Shown piece after piece: positions 17,951 through 28,676 of a stretch of 64,000 nucleotides of DNA. Position numbers and translations under genes: made by a program. Below the pieces are notes generated by a model. It made no database searches. It saw nothing but the letters and a program-made list of their open reading frames with translations, and had not been told where the DNA came from. The stretch covers positions 144,443 through 208,442 of the forward strand of contig NZ_FNOE01000003.1 in assembly GCF_900106555.1 (NCBI RefSeq). Reading direction: 5' to 3'. Origin of the DNA: Nitrosomonas oligotropha. Its GTDB lineage: Bacteria > Pseudomonadota > Gammaproteobacteria > Burkholderiales > Nitrosomonadaceae. The stretch's first letter is position 1, and every line of letters begins with the position of its first letter.

Positions 17951-18694
17951 TTAGTGTACTGTCGCAGCTTGCTTTTCTTCGCAAATCAGATTGCTGCAAT
18001 AGGTTTCGTGGATACCGTCCAGGAAGCCCCACAGCGCATCGCACGCTTCCTTGGTTGCGGCCAGCACTTCGGCTTGTTTTTCCGGCGTGTCGGCGAAGCG
18101 CTCAATGATTGCCCATTCGGCTTGTGAGTGATAGATGTCGGCTTTTTGGTGTACCGAGAAGAATTCATAATCTTCAGGGTTTTTCATGCCATAGAATTTA
18201 GCCAGACCGTCGATTTTCACTGCGGCGATGTCAGGCACTTGCGACTCGAATGCGTGCAGCGCTGCCAATCCGGCATAGAACGGGCGGTTCAGGCAAATAT
18301 CTCGGAAGGTGTCGACCAGATTCTCGGTCGACGGTAATGCCGCTGTATTGGCCAGGATTTTATCGTTCGCACCCAATGCAAAAGCAAAATTTTTCCATAA
18401 TGCGGGGTGATTTTTTTCACCGTGTTCTTCGTCGATCAGGTTGCGCAGCACTTCTTGACGCACGCTGATGTCGCCGCTGTTGCTTTCGGAATGGATATGC
18501 GGTGTGTTGAAGTGCACCGCGCTTAAATAGGTTGGCTCGGCCAGAACGTTATAAAAATATTGTTCGGCATAATGGCGCAACTGTTCCTTGGTCAGTTTGC
18601 CTTCTGTCCAAGCGATATAAAATGGATGTTTCAGCAGATGTTTCTCGCTGATAATGGCACTGATTTTTTGTTTCAGAATGGTATTGGTGGTCAT
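17951..18694 (-). CDS. CADD-like para-aminobenzoate synthesis protein
   Basis: A 247-residue haem-oxygenase-fold protein of the CADD/PqqC-like family. In Chlamydia and in Nitrosomonas europaea members of this family supply para-aminobenzoate for folate without PabABC. Compared from memory with chlamydial CADD (ligands E81, H88, E142, H174, D178, H181), the metal ligands match E89, H96, E150, H182, D186 and H189 here. The tyrosine thought to be consumed (Y27) and Y43 match Y26 and Y42, and K152 matches K160. Start: ATG at 18694 with AAGGAG six bases upstream; the longer in-frame extension enters the metE end and is rejected. It lies 71 bases after metE on the same strand. Confidence 0.88.
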   Translation of the reverse strand: MTTNTILKQKISAIISEKHLLKHPFYIAWTEGKLTKEQLRHYAEQYFYNVLAEPTYLSAVHFNTPHIHSESNSGDISVRQEVLRNLIDEEHGEKNHPALWKNFAFALGANDKILANTAALPSTENLVDTFRDICLNRPFYAGLAALHAFESQVPDIAAVKIDGLAKFYGMKNPEDYEFFSVHQKADIYHSQAEWAIIERFADTPEKQAEVLAATKEACDALWGFLDGIHETYCSNLICEEKQAATVH

Positions 18695-18765
18695 GATCAC
18701 TCCTTTTAAACCGTGATGGATAAAGATGCCGCATATCATCGCTAAATAACACCGGCAAGTCAAAT

Positions 18766-21063
18766 TTAGCTGGCTTGAGCCGGGTTCAGATGGCTGGCCA
18801 AATACCGGCTGGCGGCAATCATATTGCGTAATGCCGGTTTCACTTCTTCCCAGTTGCGCGTTTTTAACCCGCAATCCGGATTCACCCACAGGCGCTGGGC
18901 GGGTATGCGTTGCGCTGCTTTTTCCATCAAGCCGATGATCGAATCGACGGAAGGTATATTGGGCGAATGAATATCATACACGCCCGGGCCGATTTCGTTC
19001 GGATACTGAAATCGGTCGAAAGCATCGAGCAACTCCATATCCGAGCGCGATGTTTCAATCGTAATCACATCGGCGTCCATGCGCGCGATGGCTTCCATGA
19101 TGTCATTGAATTCCGAATAGCACATATGCGTATGAATTTGCGTTTCGTCTTTTACGCCGTTGGCGGTAATGCGGAAAGCACGAATCGCCCAGTCGAGATA
19201 GCTATTCCATTGCGATTTTCTCAGTGGCAGCCCTTCCCGCAGCGCCGCTTCATCGATCTGAATCATACGGATACCGGCTTGCTCCAGCGCCAATACTTCG
19301 TCGCGTATCGCTAGTGCCAGTTGCAGGCAAGTTTCACGCCGCGGTTGATCGTCGCGCACGAAGGACCAATTCAGCATCGTCACCGGCCCCGTCAACATGC
19401 CTTTCATCGGCTTACTGGTGAGTGATTGTGCGTATCTGATCCATTCCGTGGTAATCGCTTTGACATGCGCAACATCGCCATAAATCACCGGCGGTTTGAC
19501 GCACCGCGACCCGTACGACTGCACCCAGCCAAACTGGGTAAAGGCGTAGCCCTCCAACTGTTCACCGAAATATTCCACCATGTCGTTACGCTCGGGCTCG
19601 CCGTGCACCAGCACGTCTAATCCCAGCGTTTCCTGCTCGCGCACGCAATAGCCAATTTCCTGCTGCATTGCCTGACGATAAGCCGATTCCGGCAATCTGC
19701 CTTCGCGATAATCGCGACGCGTTTGCCTGATCTGCTGCGTTTGCGGGAAAGATCCAATGGTCGTGGTCGGAAAAGGCGGCAACTGAAATCGTTTTTGCTG
19801 CACGATCGCGCGTTGACGATAAGGCGACTGCCGAGTACCCATCGCATCATTAATTTCCTGCAAGCGCGCTTTAACCGACGCTTTATGAACGCGTTTGGAC
19901 TGTTTCCGGCTGGTTATCGCCGCGCTATTTTCCCGCAAGAATTCGGTGACACTACCCCGGCCATGATTCAAAGCCTTTGCCAGCAGGCCGATTTCATCCA
20001 ATTTCTGCACCGCAAAAGCCAGCCACGAGCGGATATCCCGGTCGAGTTTTTGTTCGCTCTCCAGATCAACCGGTGCATGCAGCAGTGAGCAAGACGGCGC
20101 GAGCCACAACCGGTCTTGCAAACGGGCATGCACCGGCTCGAGCCAATCCAGCGCCGCGGTTAAATCGGTTTTCCAGACATTGCGCCCATTGACCACGCCT
20201 AAAGAGAGGATTTTATGCACCGGCAGCCAATCGATTACTTTGGCGATTTCATCGTGCGCCGAGACCGCATCCAGATGCAATCCGGCGACCGGCAATTCGC
20301 ACGCCAATTGCAGATTGTCTTGCAGTTGCCCGAAGTAAGTGGTTAACAGCAACTTGACCGGTGCAGCCTGCAATTGATAATACGTTTTGCGCAGCGCGTG
20401 CTTCCATGCTTGGTCAAGCTCCATGACCAGCACCGGTTCGTCGACTTGCACCCATTGAATACCGGCGTCTTTAAGTTCATGCAGCAATTGCGCGTAAACA
20501 TCTAACAAATCGTCCAGCAAATCCAGTTTATCGCCGCCATCCTTGGCTTTTCCCAGCCACAAATAAGTGACCGGCCCCAAAATGACGGGCTTGACTCGCG
20601 GGTGAATCTGTTGCGCTTGCCGGATCTGCTCAAGAAAACGGCTGGCGTGCAATGAAAAATGTGTGTTTGCGTCAAATTCCGGCACGATGTAATGATAGTT
20701 GGTATCGAACCACTTGGTCATTTCACCGGCGCTTACGCAAGCGCAATCATTACCATCGCTGACCGAACGGCCGCGCGCCACGCGAAAATAATTGTCCAGC
20801 GCGCCACCCGGTAATGCGCTGACACGCGCGGGAATATTCCCCAGCAGGAAACTCGTATCCAGCACATGGTCATACAATGAAAAATCACCCGCCGGAATCC
20901 AATCGAGCCTGGATTGATCTTGCCAATGCTGCGTTTGAAGATGCGCTGCGATTTCCAGCAAGGCGTGTTCGGCAATATCGCCTTTCCAGTATTTTTCCAA
21001 AGCGAATTTCAGCTCACGGTTTCTGCCAATGCGCGGAAATCCAAGATTGTGTGTCGTTACCAT
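18766..21063 (-). CDS. metE: Cobalamin-independent methionine synthase
   Basis: A 765-residue cytoplasmic enzyme that moves the methyl group of 5-methyl-tetrahydropteroyl-triglutamate to homocysteine. The N-terminal half starts [15 protein letters not shown]. The C-terminal catalytic half has [25 protein letters not shown], the zinc-site segments HMCYSEF and NPDCGLKTR, and DIHSPNIPS. The length is normal. GGAG lies 9 bases upstream. It is divergent from metR, the usual arrangement, and the intergenic space carries a MetR-like site. The folate-related CADD gene follows. Confidence 0.97.
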   Translation of the reverse strand: MVTTHNLGFPRIGRNRELKFALEKYWKGDIAEHALLEIAAHLQTQHWQDQSRLDWIPAGDFSLYDHVLDTSFLLGNIPARVSALPGGALDNYFRVARGRSVSDGNDCACVSAGEMTKWFDTNYHYIVPEFDANTHFSLHASRFLEQIRQAQQIHPRVKPVILGPVTYLWLGKAKDGGDKLDLLDDLLDVYAQLLHELKDAGIQWVQVDEPVLVMELDQAWKHALRKTYYQLQAAPVKLLLTTYFGQLQDNLQLACELPVAGLHLDAVSAHDEIAKVIDWLPVHKILSLGVVNGRNVWKTDLTAALDWLEPVHARLQDRLWLAPSCSLLHAPVDLESEQKLDRDIRSWLAFAVQKLDEIGLLAKALNHGRGSVTEFLRENSAAITSRKQSKRVHKASVKARLQEINDAMGTRQSPYRQRAIVQQKRFQLPPFPTTTIGSFPQTQQIRQTRRDYREGRLPESAYRQAMQQEIGYCVREQETLGLDVLVHGEPERNDMVEYFGEQLEGYAFTQFGWVQSYGSRCVKPPVIYGDVAHVKAITTEWIRYAQSLTSKPMKGMLTGPVTMLNWSFVRDDQPRRETCLQLALAIRDEVLALEQAGIRMIQIDEAALREGLPLRKSQWNSYLDWAIRAFRITANGVKDETQIHTHMCYSEFNDIMEAIARMDADVITIETSRSDMELLDAFDRFQYPNEIGPGVYDIHSPNIPSVDSIIGLMEKAAQRIPAQRLWVNPDCGLKTRNWEEVKPALRNMIAASRYLASHLNPAQAS

Positions 21064-21127
21064 AAATCACCACTCCAAGATTAATCAAAGTAGCGCTATT
21101 GTATGAAGGTTGAGTAATGAATAATAA

Positions 21128-21140
21128 TGATCAATTTTCA
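21128..21140. promoter_or_regulatory. Candidate MetR-binding site
   Basis: TGATCAATTTTCA matches the MetR consensus TGAA-N5-TTCA with one mismatch. It lies in the 101-base gap between the divergent metE and metR genes, about 65 bases before metE and 25 before metR, suiting activation of metE and autoregulation of metR. Confidence 0.5.
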
Positions 21141-21164
21141 CATTCCAATTAGGTTACCTTATAA

Positions 21165-22076
21165 ATGATCGAACACAGCCACCTGAAAATCATTCAAGCG
21201 CTGCACACCAACGGCACCCTGACCGAAGCCGCCAATACGCTCTGCCTCAGTCAGCCCGCGTTATCGCATCAGATCGGTTATCTGGAAAAGAAACTCGGAG
21301 TCAAATTGTGGGAACGCGAAGGCCGCAGCTTGCGCCTGACGCAGGCGGGCCTACTGCTATTGGAAACCGCCCAGCAAGTGCTACCGGTGCTGGCGCAAGC
21401 GGAGAAAACGCTGGTAGCGTACGGTGAAGGCCGGCAAGGCATCTTGCGCATCGGCGTGGAATGCTACCCCTGCTTTGAATGGCTCACCGGTATGATCGGC
21501 CAATACATGCGGCAAATGCCCGGCATCGACGTCGACATCGTGCAGAAATTTCAATTCTCGGGATTGGAAGGTCTGCTCAACCAGCATATCGATGTTCTGA
21601 TCACACCTGATTGGGTCAAAAAAGAAAAAATCGATTATGAAATTCTGGCGGAATATCAACTGGTGCTACTGGTATCTGTTGATCACCCACTGGCAGACAC
21701 TCGATTCGTAACGCCGGAGCTTTTGTGCAAGGAAACTTTGTTAACCTTCCCGGTGCCGCTCGAACGCCTGGATATCTTGACGCATTTCCTGACACCCGCA
21801 CACCTCGAACCGGAAAAATTGAAACAAATCGAATCCCTGGAAATCATGCTGCAAATGACCGCCCTCAACCGCGGTGTGTGCGTCCTGCCGGAATGGCTCG
21901 CCGACATCAAGAACAAGGATTTGCAGCTCAAAAAAATCCAAATCGGCGATCAAGGGCTTTTTCAGAAATTGTATTTGGCGATGCGGGAGGCAGATAATAC
22001 GGTTTCGTATATCCGGCAGTTTATTGGGGTGGGGCAGAAGGCTGCGAAGAATCCGATCATTCAAAAATTTGAGTAA
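21165..22076 (+). CDS. metR: LysR-family regulator MetR
   Basis: A 303-residue LysR-type activator. The N-terminal helix-turn-helix (residues 1-65) reads LKIIQALHTNGTLTEAANTL and LSQPALSHQIGYLEKKLG; the rest is the periplasmic-binding-like effector domain, with CYPCFEWL as in MetR homologues, where homocysteine is the co-inducer. It is assigned by its sequence and by lying divergent to metE. Its stop codon is only two bases from the stop of the converging SIR2 gene, so the next region may have been inserted right at its end; the C-terminus still looks complete. Confidence 0.9.
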   Translation: MIEHSHLKIIQALHTNGTLTEAANTLCLSQPALSHQIGYLEKKLGVKLWEREGRSLRLTQAGLLLLETAQQVLPVLAQAEKTLVAYGEGRQGILRIGVECYPCFEWLTGMIGQYMRQMPGIDVDIVQKFQFSGLEGLLNQHIDVLITPDWVKKEKIDYEILAEYQLVLLVSVDHPLADTRFVTPELLCKETLLTFPVPLERLDILTHFLTPAHLEPEKLKQIESLEIMLQMTALNRGVCVLPEWLADIKNKDLQLKKIQIGDQGLFQKLYLAMREADNTVSYIRQFIGVGQKAAKNPIIQKFE

Positions 22077-22078
22077 AA

Positions 22079-24178
22079 TCAAGACAAAGCATCTTGACAG
22101 CAAAACCTCAGTTTCTCTCCCGAACCACACGGGCATTCGTCATAAGGCCCTAATCTCTGACGTTTAATTTCTGCTTCTAATAAGGTACGACTACGTTTTC
22201 TCCAACGAGAAATTTGAGTATCTGAATTACGAAGATCCCCCCAAACTACTGGCGTGGATAATGAAGAATTTTTCTGAGGAATAAATAATCCAGAAAATTG
22301 GTCTCGTGCTTGTTGGAGAACTGCTACTGGAATAGCTTGATTCAAACCAGAATTGATCGCTGTAACGATTTGACTTCCATTATCCGCTGCGAGCGACTGT
22401 GCAGTCTCTCGCCGGAAATTTGCACCGGTTGAAGACTCACGAAATTTTATTATTCCGAAAAGCAAATCTGGATTTTTCCTTATTATTTCTCCAACATCAG
22501 AGTTGAAACGTCCTGTTAATACATAACTGGCAGCATCCTGAGCCCATTGTTCAGTTTCAGTAGCAGAAAACGCTACACTCGCCTGTTTTTCGCTACCAAA
22601 AATCATTCTGGCCGAACTAGCTTGAATGTGCTGACAGATAATTCCACTGCTTATCACTTTAGCAAGCCTAAGTGCTGGGAATGACAACCACCGAGGAATG
22701 ACATTTCTCGGTGTACCCTGACTAATCCCTAACATGCGGCGTATTGAAGGATTCATGAGCGCCCCGAGTGTTTTTTCTATAACAGAATTCGACAGTTTCG
22801 ATTTTGATACATCAAAAATAGATGCTTCAAGAAGTTGAAAAAGTTTCTCTGCGATCTTTTCCTTACCTGCGGCAGGTAAAATCTGGAAGCGAATGCGTTC
22901 GGACACACTAGGCAAAGATTTTTTACCTAAAATATCAAGATCGACCATCATCAGACCACCAATTGGCGACTGTTCATCAAAAAAGCCAATCGCAGAAACT
23001 GATGGAGGGATAACCAAACGAAGTGAGCCATTTTCAACAAAAATCCAAAACGCCTCGGGGCCAAGAAGGTCATGCACACGTGCTAAATGGTCTATTGATA
23101 CACAAACTATGTCGAAACACAGTAATCCAACAACAATATCATGCAGAGCCGAATAGTTATAAGACTCAATTTCACCGTTAACATAACCTTCCCCAATAAT
23201 CACCTGTGGCTGAACTGCACCCGGAAATGGCTCTAAATTTAATGTCTGAGAAGTTGTCCAACTACCTGGGGTTATAAGATCAGCAAGATAGTAGATGCTA
23301 TGATGACTAGAAACCTCTTCTTTACCCTCGTTAACTACCTGTATTGATTGACTTGATGCGAAATCAGCAATTACTTCCAATACTTGAAGAGCATCACGGT
23401 GATCGGTCGCATCAGGTACATATCGAATTCGTCGTACTGTTGCAGGAAGCTCGTTTCGTTCTTCCGATGTAACTATGAAGTGTGGCCCTACACCGAATAA
23501 TGGGCGTATAGTCGAACACGCCCGCAGGTTTCGAAACACGTATTCATCTCGCAAACCATATCCAAGAAACAGTACAGTTGTATTCGAAAATATTGACTGT
23601 ATAGCCTCAAGATAGCCATTCTCCAATTGAAGTGACTCGTAATCGTGCGTTGAGAAAATCATGGACTCTACCGAGCTAACAGAACCATGTAGCTTGCAAA
23701 TGAATTTTGATCGTTGATGAAGTAACTGTGGAAGACGTTCGATATCGGAACGCTGAATGGTTATATGTTCTGGCAAACTATGTTCCAGCGCCTCATCTAC
23801 GTTAGTTGTAACTATGTAAACGTTTGGGATCTTACATATCGCTCTTATAAAACGTCTGTATACCCCAGTGGCATGTTGTGGACGAAACTGATCTGACAAG
23901 AATGTGAAATACCGCGACTGGTTCGCAATGCGCATTTGTTCGAATAACTCGGGATATTTAGCTCCCTCCAATAATCGAGAAGAAAAAACTCCATCGTAAT
24001 TGCGTTCTTCTCTTGAAAATACAGTGTGCATCTGTTCAGCCAGATTGTTCCAGAATGGGTATTTTGCCCACGAACTTACTCCAGCACCCACCCATATTAT
24101 CAAAGGACGAGTTTGATCTCGCGCAGCCGTCGTAAGTGAATTGAGCGCTTTATGAGTCTCTTGGTCACTACTAAACAA
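22079..24178 (-). CDS. SIR2-domain NADase-like protein with C-terminal SEC-C motif
   Basis: A 699-residue protein of unknown function. Residues 20-215 are a SIR2 domain with the NAD-binding GAGVS (31-35), TTNVD (124-128, with N126 and D128), KLHGS (162-166, with H164) and LGYGLRDE (205-212). The catalytic Asn and His are kept, so NAD cleavage is plausible. The central ~430 residues match nothing I recognise. The end has a SEC-C zinc motif ECPCGSGEKLRFCC with C682, C684, C693 and C694. SIR2 domains of this stand-alone type act as NAD-depleting effectors in several phage-defence systems. The gene is visibly AT-richer than metE and metR beside it and lies alone between core genes, suggesting transfer. 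The defence role is an inference. Confidence 0.85.
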   Translation of the reverse strand: MFSSDQETHKALNSLTTAARDQTRPLIIWVGAGVSSWAKYPFWNNLAEQMHTVFSREERNYDGVFSSRLLEGAKYPELFEQMRIANQSRYFTFLSDQFRPQHATGVYRRFIRAICKIPNVYIVTTNVDEALEHSLPEHITIQRSDIERLPQLLHQRSKFICKLHGSVSSVESMIFSTHDYESLQLENGYLEAIQSIFSNTTVLFLGYGLRDEYVFRNLRACSTIRPLFGVGPHFIVTSEERNELPATVRRIRYVPDATDHRDALQVLEVIADFASSQSIQVVNEGKEEVSSHHSIYYLADLITPGSWTTSQTLNLEPFPGAVQPQVIIGEGYVNGEIESYNYSALHDIVVGLLCFDIVCVSIDHLARVHDLLGPEAFWIFVENGSLRLVIPPSVSAIGFFDEQSPIGGLMMVDLDILGKKSLPSVSERIRFQILPAAGKEKIAEKLFQLLEASIFDVSKSKLSNSVIEKTLGALMNPSIRRMLGISQGTPRNVIPRWLSFPALRLAKVISSGIICQHIQASSARMIFGSEKQASVAFSATETEQWAQDAASYVLTGRFNSDVGEIIRKNPDLLFGIIKFRESSTGANFRRETAQSLAADNGSQIVTAINSGLNQAIPVAVLQQARDQFSGLFIPQKNSSLSTPVVWGDLRNSDTQISRWRKRSRTLLEAEIKRQRLGPYDECPCGSGEKLRFCCQDALS

Positions 24179-24460
24179 ATTGATCTCTCCAGTTGATAAT
24201 CAAAGCAGTTTGATTCAGCTTTATAAACAGCAAAATCCAAGTACGCAATAGAATACTAATTAAGAATTTTTACTTGTGTATTCCTCGTTAATAGAGATAT
24301 TGAGTATTTCTTGAGCATTACCAAATATACAACCATGCTACATGGATATAAAACTACCAAAGTTATGATATCCGAATCTCCCATTGTGCTTCCCCTAACT
24401 ATATCTTCATCGCAAAATATCCAGTTAAACTATCGGCCTTTCTAAATTCAAATAATTCAC
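24179..24460. other. AT-rich spacer upstream of the SIR2 gene
   Basis: This 282-base stretch is markedly AT-rich compared with the core genes around it. It should contain the SIR2 promoter and the promoter of the YqaA-like gene. No att-like direct repeat or insertion-sequence end could be recognised by eye. Confidence 0.35.
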
Positions 24461-24880
24461 ATGGACGAACAATCAAGCCTAATCGCGTTATTCACCAGCA
24501 GTTTTCTCGCTGCTACCCTACTTCCCGGTGGATCGGAGGCGGTACTCGTGGGGGTGTTATTGGCGTATCCCGATTTGCATTGGCAGGCGCTGATTTTGGC
24601 GACCGTCGGCAATACGCTCGGAGGGATGAGTTCGTATCTGATTGGCCGGTTGCTGCCGGATGAAAAGACCGTGTTGAAGAAAGCCGGTGGAAATGCACGC
24701 GGGCTGGAATGGGTGCGGCGGCATGGCACGCCTATTCTGTTGTTATCGTGGGCGCCGTTGATTGGCGATTTGTTGTGTGTGGCCGCAGGGTGGTTGCGCA
24801 CCAATTGGCTATGGGCTTTGTTATTTATTGCAGCGGGGAAATTCGCGCGCTATTGGGTGATTGCGGTTGCGGTGAACTGA
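24461..24880 (+). CDS. YqaA-family small membrane protein
   Basis: A 139-residue inner-membrane protein of the DedA/SNARE-associated group. It shows FLAATLLPGGSEAVLVGVLL, then the NTLGGMSSYLIGR segment, a cytoplasmic GLEWVRRHGTPILLLSW segment and a final membrane pair. This matches the YqaA subfamily in length and order. DedA proteins are linked to phospholipid flipping and membrane homeostasis; the role of YqaA itself is not clear. It converges with grxD. Confidence 0.82.
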   Translation: MDEQSSLIALFTSSFLAATLLPGGSEAVLVGVLLAYPDLHWQALILATVGNTLGGMSSYLIGRLLPDEKTVLKKAGGNARGLEWVRRHGTPILLLSWAPLIGDLLCVAAGWLRTNWLWALLFIAAGKFARYWVIAVAVN

Positions 24881-24889
24881 GGATGCACA

Positions 24890-24923
24890 ATCCGGTTTAT
24901 TCGCTCTGGTGAATAAGCCGGAT
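24890..24923. terminator. Candidate bidirectional terminator
   Basis: Two 13-base arms (24890-24902 and 24911-24923), with one G-U pair, enclose an 8-base loop. It lies between the convergent YqaA-like and grxD genes. The flanks lack a strong T-run. Confidence 0.5.
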
Positions 24924-24947
24924 CGTTGATAATCGATTAAACCAGCA

Positions 24948-25256
24948 TCAGTTTTCAAACAGTTTCTGGAGTTCACCACTCTGATACATTTCGGTGACGA
25001 TATCCGAGCCGCCGATAAACTCACCGTTGACATACAGCTGCGGAATGGTAGGCCAGTTTGAATAATCCTTGATACCTTGCCTGATTTCCGGATCCGCCAG
25101 TACATCCACAGCGTAAATATTATCAACACCACAAGCCTGCAGAATATTCACAGCATTCGCCGAGAACCCACATTGCGGCTGGTCTGGGGTGCCTTTCATG
25201 TAGAGTACGACCGGATGTGTGGTAATTTGTTGTTCGATTAAATCTTCAACATTCAT
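24948..25256 (-). CDS. grxD: Monothiol glutaredoxin (Grx4 type)
   Basis: A 102-residue CGFS-type glutaredoxin. The motif is in [16 protein letters not shown], with KGTP glutathione-binding residues and [19 protein letters not shown] later. Such proteins bind a shared 2Fe-2S cluster with glutathione and deliver it to target proteins. It follows prmC on the same strand after about 100 bases, part of the hemA-prfA-prmC-grxD row that is common in betaproteobacteria. Confidence 0.95.
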   Translation of the reverse strand: MNVEDLIEQQITTHPVVLYMKGTPDQPQCGFSANAVNILQACGVDNIYAVDVLADPEIRQGIKDYSNWPTIPQLYVNGEFIGGSDIVTEMYQSGELQKLFEN

Positions 25257-25353
25257 AGTGTTAATTTCTCCAAAAAATCATTTCAAAAGTTTTATACAGA
25301 AACAAAAAGCCGCGTTCTCAATTACTACGCTAGCGCCCTACTGATAGCTTACA

Positions 25354-26184
25354 TCAAAAATTCAATTGACCGCCGCTTACCCGCATTATGCCAGCCAAAT
25401 CCGGGTGGGAACAAATATTACTAAAATCCTTTTCCTGCAACAATTGCCTGCACGCAGCAGCTTGATCGTAACCATGTTCCAGCAGCAACCAGCCGCTGCT
25501 AACCAGGTGATCCGGTGTTTTATCGATGATACAGTGAATGCACGACAAACCGTTGTCACCAGCGGATAATGCCATGGGCGGCTCAAAACGCAGATCGCCT
25601 TGTTGCAGATGCGGATCAGTGTCAGCCACATAAGGCGGATTGGATACGATCAGATCAAATTCTTCCCCGGAAAGTTCATCGAACCAGCTGCCCGTAACGA
25701 AATTCAGATTATGCGTTTGCAGATTGCGCGCGTTCCATTGCGCAACCGCGATTGCAGCCGGTGACAAATCAACCGCAGTAACTTCGCATTGTGGACGATG
25801 TTTGGCGAGAGTAATCGCAATCGCACCGCTGCCCGTTCCCAGATCGAGTATCCTGCAAGACCGGCCGGATGGAATCAATTGCAACGCCAATTCAATCAGT
25901 AATTCAGTTTCGGGGCGCGGAATCAGAACCGCTTCGTTGACTTTAAAAGTCAGATCGTAAAAATCCCGCTCGCCGGTCAAATAAGCAACCGGCGCACCGT
26001 CAATCCGCCGCTGAACCAGATGTAAAAATGCTTCCAGTTGCTGCGCAGTCAGTATTCGATCCGGGTAAGTCAGCAAGAATGTATGACCGGCATTGAGCAC
26101 ATGCTGCAACAACAAGCGCGCGTCGATCCGGTCGATATCGCGGCAAGCTGTTGCTAACGCTTGAGAAATAGTGAGAGGTTGCAT
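25354..26184 (-). CDS. prmC: Release factor glutamine methyltransferase
   Basis: A 276-residue S-adenosylmethionine-dependent enzyme that methylates the Gln of the GGQ motif in release factors. It has the SAM-binding LDLGTGSGAIAITLA and the catalytic NPPYV motif, with VLIPRPETELLIE before them. The start is taken as the ATG at 26184; a TTG three codons upstream is less likely. It lies 34 bases after prfA, whose product is its substrate. Confidence 0.94.
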   Translation of the reverse strand: MQPLTISQALATACRDIDRIDARLLLQHVLNAGHTFLLTYPDRILTAQQLEAFLHLVQRRIDGAPVAYLTGERDFYDLTFKVNEAVLIPRPETELLIELALQLIPSGRSCRILDLGTGSGAIAITLAKHRPQCEVTAVDLSPAAIAVAQWNARNLQTHNLNFVTGSWFDELSGEEFDLIVSNPPYVADTDPHLQQGDLRFEPPMALSAGDNGLSCIHCIIDKTPDHLVSSGWLLLEHGYDQAAACRQLLQEKDFSNICSHPDLAGIMRVSGGQLNF

Positions 26185-26218
26185 AATGTGCAATCAGGAA
26201 AATCAACCGTACGGCTGA

Positions 26219-27298
26219 TTATTCTTGCACGGAAGCGGCTAAGAGTTCTGCCTGATGCTCCGCCATTAACGCCGAACACAGTTCATCGATATCGCCATCC
26301 ATGATCTGATCCATTTTATAGAGCGTCAGATTGATACGATGGTCGGTTATGCGTCCCTGGGGAAAGTTGTAAGTACGGATCCGTTCTGAGCGCTCGCCGC
26401 TGCCCACCAGTGATTTCCGGGTGGCGGCTTGCTCCGCATGCTGTTCGCGCATCTGTTTGGCATGGATACGCGCTGCCAGTACGCTCAACGCTTGTGCTTT
26501 ATTTTTGTGTTGCGAGCGTCCATCCTGGCATTCCACTACAATGCCGGTTGGCAAGTGCGTAACGCGTACAGCCGAGTCGGTTTTGTTGATATGCTGGCCG
26601 CCAGCGCCGGAAGCGCGGAATGTATCGATACGTAATTCGGAAGGATTCAATACCACTTCGCTGACTTCATCTGCCTCGGGCATCACCGCCACGGTACAGG
26701 TGGAAGTGTGCACCCGCCCTTGCGTTTCAGTGACAGGTACGCGTTGCACGCGATGCCCGCCGGATTCAAATTTTAGACGGGAATAAGCGCCTTGACCGAT
26801 GATTTTGGCAATGATCTCTTTGTAACCGCCGATATCCGACAGGCTTTGCGAAATGATTTCCACCTGCCAGCCGCGCCTTTCCGCAAAACGTGAATACATG
26901 CGGAACAAGTTTCCGGCAAACAGAGCGGACTCATCGCCGCCGGTTCCGGCACGGATTTCCAGAAAAATATTGCGTTCGTCATTGGGATCTTTCGGCAGCA
27001 GCTGTTTCTGTATTTCCGATTCCAGTTTTACCAGTTTCTCTTTACCGGTCTGTATCTCGGTTTCGGCAAAAGCGCGCATATCGAGATCGGCGTGCATTTC
27101 CCGCGCGGTTTGGATGTCACGTTCGCTTTGCTGATAAGCGCGGTAGAGTTCTACAATGGGAACGATTTCGGAGTGTTCGCGCGTCAATTTGCGGTAATTA
27201 TCCAGATCGGATGTAGCGGATTCACTGCTCAGCAGATGGTTTAATTCTTCCAACCGCACACTCAAGCGAGTGAGCCTGTCCGTGATGTTTTTGTTCAT
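26219..27298 (-). CDS. prfA: Peptide chain release factor 1
   Basis: A 359-residue factor that ends translation at UAA and UAG. The catalytic GGQ motif is in [15 protein letters not shown], and the tripeptide anticodon region and [12 protein letters not shown] segments fit RF1 rather than RF2. Its start overlaps the hemA stop by four bases, so the two are translationally coupled. Confidence 0.97.
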   Translation of the reverse strand: MNKNITDRLTRLSVRLEELNHLLSSESATSDLDNYRKLTREHSEIVPIVELYRAYQQSERDIQTAREMHADLDMRAFAETEIQTGKEKLVKLESEIQKQLLPKDPNDERNIFLEIRAGTGGDESALFAGNLFRMYSRFAERRGWQVEIISQSLSDIGGYKEIIAKIIGQGAYSRLKFESGGHRVQRVPVTETQGRVHTSTCTVAVMPEADEVSEVVLNPSELRIDTFRASGAGGQHINKTDSAVRVTHLPTGIVVECQDGRSQHKNKAQALSVLAARIHAKQMREQHAEQAATRKSLVGSGERSERIRTYNFPQGRITDHRINLTLYKMDQIMDGDIDELCSALMAEHQAELLAASVQE

Positions 27299-28548
27299 TG
27301 CGGGCGATGCAGCTGGTATAACCGATTAATCAGTTCGACTAATTCTTCACGTTCATCCGCCGCTGCATGATTCAGAATACTGGATGGCACATGCAGGAAT
27401 TTATTGGTTAAGCCATTACTGAGCGCTTCGATGACTTTTTTCGGATCTTCACCTTTCTCGAGCAGCTTGTGCGCCCGTTCCAGTTCATGGCGGCGGTAAC
27501 GTTCGCCCTGGTCACGCAACGCGCGAATGGTCGGCACCATTTCCCGTGTCGCCAGCCAGCGCATAAAATCAACGACGTTGGAGTCAATAATGGTTTCGGC
27601 CTGAGCGACTGCATTCTGGCGCGAATCCAGTCCTTCTTTGACGATCTCCGCCAAATCGTCGACGTAATAGAGAAATACGTCATCCAGTTCCGCCACTTCC
27701 GATTCCACATCGCGCGGCACAGCCAGATCGACGATAAAGATGGGGCGATGCTTGCGGATCTTGATCGCACGCTCGACCATGCCTTTGCCTAGTATCGGCA
27801 ACGGACTTGCGGTACACGTCACCACGATGTCATGCAACGCCAATTGTTCCGGCAATTCGCTGAGCGTAATTGCTTGTGCATTAAAACGTTCCGCCAGCGC
27901 TTCGGCACGCTCGGTGGTACGGTTCGCTACGGTTATTTTCTTGGGGTTACGCGCGGCAAAATGATTGGCGCACAGCTCGATCATTTCTCCGGCGCCGATA
28001 AACAACACACGCTGTTCACTGATATCGCCGAAAATCCGTTCGGCCAGGCGTGCCGCTGCGGCAGCCATCGATACCGAGCTGGTGCCGATTTCAGTCGATG
28101 TGCGCACTTCCTTAGCGACATAGAAGGTGCGCTGAAAGAGTTTATGCAGCAATAGGCCGAGGGTCCCGGCATGTTCCGCCGATTTCACCGCGCTTTTGAG
28201 CTGCCCCAATATTTGCGGTTCGCCCAACACCATCGAATCCAATCCACTGGCAACGCGGAAAGCATGTTTTACGGCGTGTTCGCGGGGAAATTTGTATAGA
28301 TAGGGATCCAGTTCACGCGTCGGCAAATGATGAAAATCCGCCAGCCACGCCATGGCATCTTCCGGTTTATCGGTGCAACAATAGACTTCCGTGCGATTAC
28401 ATGTGGATACAATGGCTGCTTCTTTAATCGGGTTGCGCCCGACCAGATCCCTCAGCGCGAGCTCCATCGTATTTTCAGGAAAAGTAACCTGCTCACGCAC
28501 ATCCAGTGGCGCAGTATTGTGATTAATACCGAAGGCGAATAACTGCAT
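27295..28548 (-). CDS. hemA: Glutamyl-tRNA reductase
   Basis: A 417-residue NADPH enzyme that makes glutamate-1-semialdehyde from Glu-tRNA, the first committed step of tetrapyrrole synthesis. It has the catalytic-Cys segment [25 protein letters not shown], and the NADPH-binding [15 protein letters not shown]. The high demand of ammonia oxidizers for cytochrome haem makes it important here. It heads the hemA-prfA-prmC-grxD row. Confidence 0.97.
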   Translation of the reverse strand: MQLFAFGINHNTAPLDVREQVTFPENTMELALRDLVGRNPIKEAAIVSTCNRTEVYCCTDKPEDAMAWLADFHHLPTRELDPYLYKFPREHAVKHAFRVASGLDSMVLGEPQILGQLKSAVKSAEHAGTLGLLLHKLFQRTFYVAKEVRTSTEIGTSSVSMAAAAARLAERIFGDISEQRVLFIGAGEMIELCANHFAARNPKKITVANRTTERAEALAERFNAQAITLSELPEQLALHDIVVTCTASPLPILGKGMVERAIKIRKHRPIFIVDLAVPRDVESEVAELDDVFLYYVDDLAEIVKEGLDSRQNAVAQAETIIDSNVVDFMRWLATREMVPTIRALRDQGERYRRHELERAHKLLEKGEDPKKVIEALSNGLTNKFLHVPSSILNHAAADEREELVELINRLYQLHRPQ

Positions 28549-28676
28549 GAAAAATAATGTTAGCCAATGAAAGCAACAGGTAAGAAATAACTCGCGATTA
28601 TAATATTAGGAGCTCTTAAATACTATCAATCAAAATAATTAATTTTACAATTCCGTATTAACGCATACACTTCCCA

